Origin: Niallia sp. Man26
GTDB lineage: Bacteria; Bacillota; Bacilli; Bacillales; Cytobacillaceae
Assembly (NCBI RefSeq): GCF_022049065.2
Contig: NZ_CP095744.1
Span: forward strand, 1,282,577 to 1,346,576
Reading direction: 5' to 3'
Length of the DNA stretch: 64,000 nucleotides
Made by a program: the position numbers and the translations under genes. Shown one piece after another: positions 59,422 to 64,000 of this stretch. Within the stretch, counting starts at the first letter, position 1. Every line of letters starts with the position of its first letter. Under the pieces are notes generated by a model, which worked only from the letters and a program-made list of their open reading frames with translations, was not told the origin of the DNA and searched no databases.

Positions 59422-59880
59422 ATGGCATTAGAACATGAATTTTATTTAATATCGAAAACTGCGAATATCCAAGAATATTGGCAGTATACACATGAAGAAA
59501 GGACATACCTTGACTGTGTAGTCCTTCATGATGATTTAATTTTATATATCATGGATTCTTTAAAGTGGATACCAACAAAAAATCCAGGCATTCGGAATAT
59601 GCCAGCGGGATATGGTATCAACTATCATGGCTTAACGCTTTTTGATAACCAATCAGCTATCACACTCAGAAATGTTTTTTCTGCATGGAGAGATTTATTT
59701 GAAAATGCACCTAAGGTAATGAAGCTTACAGGCAGCTTTGTCTGGAGCGACAAGGAAGAAGGGGAGTACGAAAGGTTAATCCTCAACCGTAATCTAGTAA
59801 TCATGCAGCTTGAAAGAATGATTACAATGGCTGAGAAATTGTTAGACGGCGAAGTTTACATATATCATAGCGGAATTTAA
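59422..59880 (+). CDS. Hypothetical protein (152 aa)
   Basis: Not confidently recognised. A soluble protein: LEHEFYLISKTANIQEYWQYTHEERTYLDCVVLHDDLILYIMDS, then GYGINYHGLTLFDNQSAITLRNVFSAWRDLF and a C-terminal long helix. It has the look of toxin-immunity or small Bacillus orphan proteins, but I cannot name it. GGAAGATTGGAG precedes the ATG. Flanked on both sides by short ORF fragments, so the surroundings look like gene decay. Confidence 0.6.
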   Translation: MALEHEFYLISKTANIQEYWQYTHEERTYLDCVVLHDDLILYIMDSLKWIPTKNPGIRNMPAGYGINYHGLTLFDNQSAITLRNVFSAWRDLFENAPKVMKLTGSFVWSDKEEGEYERLILNRNLVIMQLERMITMAEKLLDGEVYIYHSGI

Positions 59881-60166
59881 GGGATTGCTTTAGGGGAAAG
59901 GATAAAGGTGATGCGTTTATTAGATAGACTGCTAGACAAAAAGTCTGATGGAATAATGGGAACTTAACAATTGGGCATAGGAAAATAAACAAAACATCGG
60001 CAGATTAGAAAAGGCTACTGCAAAAATAAGCTGCAGCTGTTGCAGAAAATGGACACAACAAGGACGAAAAGATGTGCAATTTCTTCGTTGATTTAAAAAC
60101 TTAACGACTATTTTTGCATACAAGTAGCAATCCTAGGCCAAAGGAAAGCTAAAGCACTAATGTATT
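59881..60166 (+). other. Decayed or non-coding stretch
   Basis: 286 bp. An 18-codon ORF (59911 onward, MRLLDRLLDKKSDGIMGT) has a ribosome binding site (AAAGGTG) but stops early, as if truncated. No other gene or structure is supported. Confidence 0.35.
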
Positions 60167-60535
60167 TCAAATAATACTATCATTTCGTAGCTCATTCTGC
60201 AGTTTCTTTGTTAAATTCCTGAAAATTAACTGATGAGAATTTCCTATTAGATAATGAAGAAATTCAACCGATAAATCTGACTCATAGTAAACAGTAATCC
60301 AGTGCGTTTTGTTCATATAATATCCTGGAATGATAACATCTTTATATGTTTCTTGTAATTCTTCTGATTCGGCTGGATTACATTTTAAAGTTATGTATTT
60401 TTGTCCTTTTTCATTGGTGCTTAGCATGGCAAATATTTTCCCGCCTACATGGAAACGATATGCATTCCATTCTCCTTGAAAATCATCTGTTGCACCTAAC
60501 AAACTTTTACAATATTGCTTCAAAGTATCTTCCAT
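60167..60535 (-). CDS. MmcQ/YjbR-family protein
   Basis: 122 residues with the MmcQ/YjbR pattern: YRFHVGGKIFAMLSTNEKGQKYITLKCNPAESEELQETY, then PGYYMNKTHWITVYYESDLSVEFLHYLI. This fold resembles the CyaY/DNA-binding MmcQ structure and is usually annotated as DNA-binding, without proven function. AAAGGGAAGCAG precedes the ATG at 60535 on the minus strand. It lies downstream of the MBL-fold gene, separated by a hairpin. Confidence 0.88.
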   Translation of the reverse strand: MEDTLKQYCKSLLGATDDFQGEWNAYRFHVGGKIFAMLSTNEKGQKYITLKCNPAESEELQETYKDVIIPGYYMNKTHWITVYYESDLSVEFLHYLIGNSHQLIFRNLTKKLQNELRNDSII

Positions 60536-60624
60536 AAAAAACTGCTTCCCTTTTTCTCTATTATCAGAGAAAGGTGGAGGAAGGACAATCTTTCCTTATC
60601 GACAATAAATGACAAGTAACGAGA

Positions 60625-60659
60625 AAGATCCCGGGCTGCTTCATAGACTCCGAGATCTT
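60625..60659 (-). terminator. Terminator-like hairpin after the MBL-fold gene
   Basis: AAGATC plus CCGG region pairs with its complement ending GATCTT; read on the minus strand it is followed by a weak T-rich TCTCGTTACTT. Confidence 0.5.
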
Positions 60660-60667
60660 CATAACAT

Positions 60668-61429
60668 TTATAATGTATAAGACTCACCATCATCAGGGAC
60701 TAATACATTAGCTGAAAATCCTTTTTCTGTTACAAAGGATTTTAATTCCTCTCTCGATAAAGTCCAGTGATTAACTGCTTCCATATGAACGGCAATGATT
60801 GTAGCTTGCGGGGCTGTTTTGTAAACTTCATAAACATCCTTTTCATCCATCACTAGCGATCCGCCTTGCAAAAATTGATTATTGCCAGCATTAACAACAA
60901 TAACTTCAGGCTTATGTGTATTGATTTCTGACTCGACTCCTTCATACCAGACGGTATCACCTGCAATATATAGTGTTTTTTCGCTTTCGTGCTTAAAGAC
61001 AACACCGCATACAGAACCAACCATTTTAAGTATGTCGCCTCTGCCGTGCTCGCCTTGTGTTTTAATTAGCTGAATCTCTTCAAATGTAGTGGTTTCAGCT
61101 AATATTTCGAGATTTTGAAAACCTGCTTTTTTAACTTCTTCAGCATCCTCTGCACTTTGGACATACATTTTTAAATCCTTCGGAAGGACGTTTTTGGCTG
61201 CCTCATCCCAATGGTCCAAATGTAAATGTGTCACAATGACAGCATCAACATCTTTTACAATGTCTTCAAGTGAGATTGGCAGGCTTACTAACGGATTTTT
61301 TTGATCTTGTCGTAAGGAATTTGGAAAAGGGGGATATATGCCCTTTTCAGCAAGGAATGGGTCAATTAAAAACTTTTTACCTGCGTAATGAACGATAATT
61401 GTAGCGTTGCGAATTTGTTGGATATTCAT
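60668..61429 (-). CDS. MBL-fold metallo-hydrolase
   Basis: 253 residues with the metallo-beta-lactamase signature THLHLDHWD (His68, His70, Asp72, His73), the further metal-binding EHGRGD histidine, IAGDTVWYEG and a late conserved VHMEAVNHW. The N-terminal TIIVHYAGKKFLIDPFLAEKG resembles the UlaG/L-ascorbate lactonase-like group of cytoplasmic hydrolases. Substrate unknown. It is divergent from an Lrp-type regulator gene at 61557, which may control it; a loose inverted repeat AGTAT...ATACT (61458-61478) lies between them. Confidence 0.9.
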   Translation of the reverse strand: MNIQQIRNATIIVHYAGKKFLIDPFLAEKGIYPPFPNSLRQDQKNPLVSLPISLEDIVKDVDAVIVTHLHLDHWDEAAKNVLPKDLKMYVQSAEDAEEVKKAGFQNLEILAETTTFEEIQLIKTQGEHGRGDILKMVGSVCGVVFKHESEKTLYIAGDTVWYEGVESEINTHKPEVIVVNAGNNQFLQGGSLVMDEKDVYEVYKTAPQATIIAVHMEAVNHWTLSREELKSFVTEKGFSANVLVPDDGESYTL

Positions 61430-61556
61430 TGTGGATACTCCTTTATTGTTTATTTAAAGTATGTATATAGTTTATACTATGAGCATCAACCACTTACACA
61501 GCTTAAATCAAGTCTTTTAGCTGTTTTGCTTGATTAATGAAAGGAGTTGGATTTGT

Positions 61557-61970
61557 TTGTTAGACAATACAGATCTGCTTATTTTAAATGAGCTGTCCGC
61601 GAACAGCCGTATTACAATGAAGGAGCTTGGCCAAAAGGTTCATTTAACAGGGCAAGCAGCTTCGACAAGGGTTGGCAGGCTAGAGGATAATGGAATAATC
61701 GAAGGATATACCATTAAAGTCAATGAAGTAAAATTAGGCTATTATATTCACGCCTTTCTCAATATTTTCACCAAAAGCACCCACCACGAACCATATTTAT
61801 CCTTTGTTAGGACGCAAGAGAAATTTATATTAAATAATTATAAGATTAGTGGAGACAGCTGTTACATACTTGAATGTAAGTTCTCCTCTAACGAACAGTT
61901 AGACGAGTTTTTAGTCAGCCTTAACAAGCATGCTAATTATAAATTATCCCTTGTCATTAAGAAGGCGTGA
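61557..61970 (+). CDS. Lrp/AsnC-family regulator
   Basis: 137 residues: N-terminal HTH LLILNELSANSRITMKELGQKVHLTGQAASTRVGRLEDNGII, then a RAM domain (YIHAFLNIFTKSTHHEPYLSFV, GDSCYILECKFSSNEQLDEFL). The start is TTG at 61557, nine bases after AAAGGAG; the longer frame from 61530 includes that site. RAM domains bind amino acids; the target is likely the divergent MBL-fold gene. Slightly short compared with Lrp (about 150-165 residues). Confidence 0.88.
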   Translation: MLDNTDLLILNELSANSRITMKELGQKVHLTGQAASTRVGRLEDNGIIEGYTIKVNEVKLGYYIHAFLNIFTKSTHHEPYLSFVRTQEKFILNNYKISGDSCYILECKFSSNEQLDEFLVSLNKHANYKLSLVIKKA

Positions 61971-62006
61971 ACTATTTAAATAAATCGAGTTAGACAGGAG
62001 AAAAGG

Positions 62007-62465
62007 ATGAAGCGAGGAGTCAGTTTCGAAATTCCAAATTCACATGGGAATTATCTAGGGGGAATATTAAGAACAATTGATATTTCTTCCTATAATTGGC
62101 GTATGGATGGAGAAGCCTATCTTGTGGAAAACGGAGAGCTAAAGGAGCCGCTGCTGCCAGCTAATGTGATGGACGGGTTGTGGTTTTCTGAAAGGTTAGA
62201 AGACAATCTATATTATTGCATATTTGCTGATTTAAAAGCTTTTCCAAAAGGAAAGGTAATAAAAGAGATTCATACATATGACGATTTTCTAAAGAGTGAT
62301 TGTCAAGTAGTGCTGTTATTAGTGGATGGCAGTTTTGTTGCAATTTATGTGAAGGATAGCCGCGCACTTGAACATCTTTATAAGCATGCAATATCACAGG
62401 GCTATGGGGGAATTGAATATATTACAGAGGAAAATGATGAAAGAATAAGGTTATCTGTTTGGTGA
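62007..62465 (+). CDS. DUF2691 family protein
   Basis: 152 residues matching DUF2691 of Bacillus: MKRGVSFEIPNSHGNYLGGIL, a YNWRMDGEAYLVE strand, GLWFSERLEDNLYYCIFADLKAFP and LLLVDGSFVAIYVKD. Function unknown. GACAGGAGAAAAGG gives a strong ribosome binding site, and the gene lies 36 bp after the Lrp gene, so it may share its transcript. The IS3-type element begins 58 bp after its stop. Confidence 0.85.
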   Translation: MKRGVSFEIPNSHGNYLGGILRTIDISSYNWRMDGEAYLVENGELKEPLLPANVMDGLWFSERLEDNLYYCIFADLKAFPKGKVIKEIHTYDDFLKSDCQVVLLLVDGSFVAIYVKDSRALEHLYKHAISQGYGGIEYITEENDERIRLSVW

Positions 62466-62526
62466 TCTAGCTTTTCAGCTTTCTATTTTCTATAACGAAA
62501 GAAAAAACCACAATATTATAAAATGT

Positions 62527-62575
62527 ACCCTATAGAGTAGACACTAAAAAAAGTCTACCTATAGGGTGCTTTTTT
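62527..62575 (+). terminator. Hairpin terminator inside the left IS end
   Basis: ACCCTATAG/CTATAGGGT with TAGAC/GTCTA inside (62527-62567), followed by CTTTTTT. It would stop read-through transcription from outside into the transposase, a known self-protection feature of IS elements. Confidence 0.8.
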
Positions 62576-62629
62576 ATATAATAAAGAAACACAACTAGAG
62601 AAAAAACAACATGGGACTGGAGATTTTTT

Positions 62630-63043
62630 ATGAGTAATAGGATTTTTACAGAGAAAGAGATAAAACGACTATCAGCTAATAAGTACGTTAAATCTGTAAG
62701 TGCAAAAGGAATCACTTATACGGAAGAGTTTAAACATATTTTTATCGCAGAAAACGAAAAAGGTAAGCTACCAAGGGTAATATTTGAGGAATGCGGGTTC
62801 GATATAGATATTATTGGTATGCCTCGAGTTAGTTCTTCGGGAAAGAGATGGCGTGCTAACTATCGTGAAAATGGGGTATCTGGGTTACAAGATACCAGAA
62901 ACGAGAATTCAGGAAGACCTAGTGAAAGAGAACTTAGCATGGAAGAGAAATACGCAAGACTAGAAGCTCAAAATAATTTATTAAAGGCAGAAAACGAACT
63001 ATTAAAAAAGATTCGTTTGGCAGAAAGGAGGATGAAAAAGTAG
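62630..63043 (+). CDS. IS3-family transposase OrfA
   Basis: 137 residues: an N-terminal HTH/DNA-binding part (FTEKEIKRLSANKYVKSVS, RVSSSGKRWRANYRENGVSGL) and a C-terminal leucine zipper (YARLEAQNNLLKAENELLKKI) as in IS150/IS3 OrfA. TGGAGA precedes the ATG. It ends in AAAAAG-TAG with AAAGGAGG just before, the arrangement used for -1 frameshifting into OrfB, whose frame is open from 63037. Confidence 0.85.
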   Translation: MSNRIFTEKEIKRLSANKYVKSVSAKGITYTEEFKHIFIAENEKGKLPRVIFEECGFDIDIIGMPRVSSSGKRWRANYRENGVSGLQDTRNENSGRPSERELSMEEKYARLEAQNNLLKAENELLKKIRLAERRMKK

Positions 63044-63099
63044 TTCTCCCTCCTTTCCAAAAATATCGCCTCATACATTCGGTAATTGAAAAATACCAA

Positions 63100-63960
63100 T
63101 TGAAGCATATGGTGAGTTATTTATGTGATATCTCAGGTGTATCAAGAAGTGGCTACTATAATTACTTTTCTCAAAAGTCACACGAACAAAGAAAGAGAAA
63201 AGATGAACAGGATGAAGAAGTGAAGGCAATCATCTTAAAAGCATTTCATTTCAAGAATCGTAAGAAAGGGGCACGCCAAATTAAAATGACTTTGGCGGGT
63301 CAATTTAAAGTTGTCTATAATTTAAAACGTATACGAAGAATTATGAAGAAATACAATATTATTTGTCCGATTAGAAAGGCAAATCCTTATAGACAAATGA
63401 TGAAAGCTACAATGGAACACCGTGTTGTACCAAACCTTTTAAATAGACAATTTAAGCAAGGGATTCCAGGGAAAGTGCTTCTGACTGATATCACATACCT
63501 TTCCTTCGGCAAAGGGCTAAGAGCCTATTTATCAGCAGTTAAGGACAGTTCAACTGGTGAAATTCTAGCCTATCATGTATCGGATAGAATGACCTTGGAA
63601 TTGGCAACAGTCACTCTCAAGAAGTTAAAGAAGAACAGAAACTTTACGTGTGCAAAAGATGCTTTCATTCATTCCGATCAAGGTGTTCATTATACAAGTC
63701 CTATCTTTCAAAAAGCAGTAAAAAAATTAGGGTTACGCCAATCTATGTCAAGACGAGGAAACTGTTGGGATAATGCCCCCCAAGAATCATTCTTTGGCCA
63801 TCTTAAAGATGAAGCCTCTATTAAAACATGTACAAGTTTAGATGAAGTAAAAAAGGAAATCAAACAATATATGATTTATTACAATTACTATAGATACCAA
63901 TGGAACTTAAAAAAGATGACCCCTGTTCAATACAGAGATCATCTTCTTACAGCAGCATAG
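63100..63960 (+). CDS. IS3-family transposase OrfB (integrase core)
   Basis: 286 residues from the first ATG. The frame is open back to about 63037 and is probably made as an OrfAB fusion by -1 frameshift at GAAAAAG. HTH_21 region (HFKNRKKGARQIKMTL, RRIMKKYNIICPIRK) and the rve DDE core: TDITYLS (first Asp), HSDQGVHYTSPIFQ (second Asp) and the Glu in DNAPQESFFGHLKDE; it ends with MTPVQYRDHLL. All catalytic residues are present, so it is probably active. Confidence 0.9.
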   Translation: MKHMVSYLCDISGVSRSGYYNYFSQKSHEQRKRKDEQDEEVKAIILKAFHFKNRKKGARQIKMTLAGQFKVVYNLKRIRRIMKKYNIICPIRKANPYRQMMKATMEHRVVPNLLNRQFKQGIPGKVLLTDITYLSFGKGLRAYLSAVKDSSTGEILAYHVSDRMTLELATVTLKKLKKNRNFTCAKDAFIHSDQGVHYTSPIFQKAVKKLGLRQSMSRRGNCWDNAPQESFFGHLKDEASIKTCTSLDEVKKEIKQYMIYYNYYRYQWNLKKMTPVQYRDHLLTAA

Positions 63961-64000
63961 ACTTTTTATAAAATGTCCTTTACAAAGGGTACACTTTATT

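Larger units (their letters stand above)
62524..63993 (+). mobile_element. IS3-family insertion sequence, essentially complete
   Basis: About 1470 bp. The left end TGTACCCTATAGAG and the complement of the right end TGTACCCTTTGTAA share TGTACCCT and then a partly matching stretch with AGTCTA near base 30-36. The element carries orfA and orfB in the -1 frame relation of IS3 elements. No clear target duplication: the left flank is ATTATAAA and the right flank is CTTTATT. Confidence 0.88.

Noticed and set aside
61458..61478. AGTAT...ATACT repeat as Lrp operator
   Set aside because: The arms are only 5 bp with an 11-bp gap; too weak to list as a separate feature.
1..64000. CRISPR arrays, tRNA and rRNA genes
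   Set aside because: No regularly spaced repeats, clover-leaf signals or rRNA-like conserved blocks were seen.

Overview
The window looks like a chromosomal segment of a low-GC Bacillaceae species (Bacillus/Niallia-like; the genus is inference). It has AGGAGG-type ribosome binding sites, consensus sigma-A promoters, frequent TTG/GTG starts, and operators matching known Bacillus regulons (MhqR, AdhR, PhoP, CcpA/cre). I see no rRNA, tRNA or CRISPR.

Layout. 1-3.6 kb: the end of a GH18 gene, then a LysR regulator divergent from two EamA transporters. 3.8-5.1 kb: small operon (unknown protein, SnoaL-like, Nudix). 5.1-8.5 kb: quinone-detoxification genes (mhqO, mhqP, mhqA-like, FMN reductase) behind two strong promoters, each followed by MhqR-type operators. 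8.6-13.8 kb: assorted single genes (polysaccharide deacetylase, GyrI-like, transglutaminase-like, P-loop kinase, Nudix, DUF1284). 14-16.3 kb: an ABC exporter preceded by a 19-codon leader ORF and a hairpin that can hide its ribosome binding site, then an HPr-like protein lacking the phosphorylatable histidine. 16.5-21.2 kb: AraC regulator, cupin plus CMD operon facing a MerR regulator across an AdhR-type operator, MFS pump with a TetR-type operator, and an SDR.

21.4-51.0 kb is the centrepiece: a 30-kb, all plus-strand locus for high-mannose or hybrid N-glycan use. A secreted GH85 endo-beta-N-acetylglucosaminidase would release glycans outside the cell. Two tandem lipoprotein binding proteins and two LplB/YtcP-type permeases would import them. 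Signal-less GH38 (three), GH125, GH20, GH1 and GH3 enzymes would trim them in the cytoplasm, and a ROK kinase would phosphorylate the sugars. A YesM/YesN-type two-component system lies inside the locus, and cre-like sites precede three of its transcription units. The layout resembles the pneumococcal N-glycan set (GH20, ROK, GH38, GH125, GH85, ABC) but lacks GH92 and has extra GH38, GH1 and GH3 genes.

51.1-54.6 kb: an apparent antibiotic-response cluster. A Mef-like MFS pump sits behind an ErmD-type macrolide-arrest leader peptide (MTASMRLR) and a terminator hairpin, followed by a tmrB homologue, a GrpB-family protein and an unknown gene. 54.7-62.5 kb: alkaline phosphatase with a three-repeat PhoP box, a LacI regulator and a 48-residue membrane protein sharing a repeated promoter/operator, a YrvL-like membrane protein, MmcQ/YjbR, an MBL-fold hydrolase divergent from an Lrp regulator, and DUF2691. 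The window ends in an essentially complete IS3-family element (62.5-64.0 kb).
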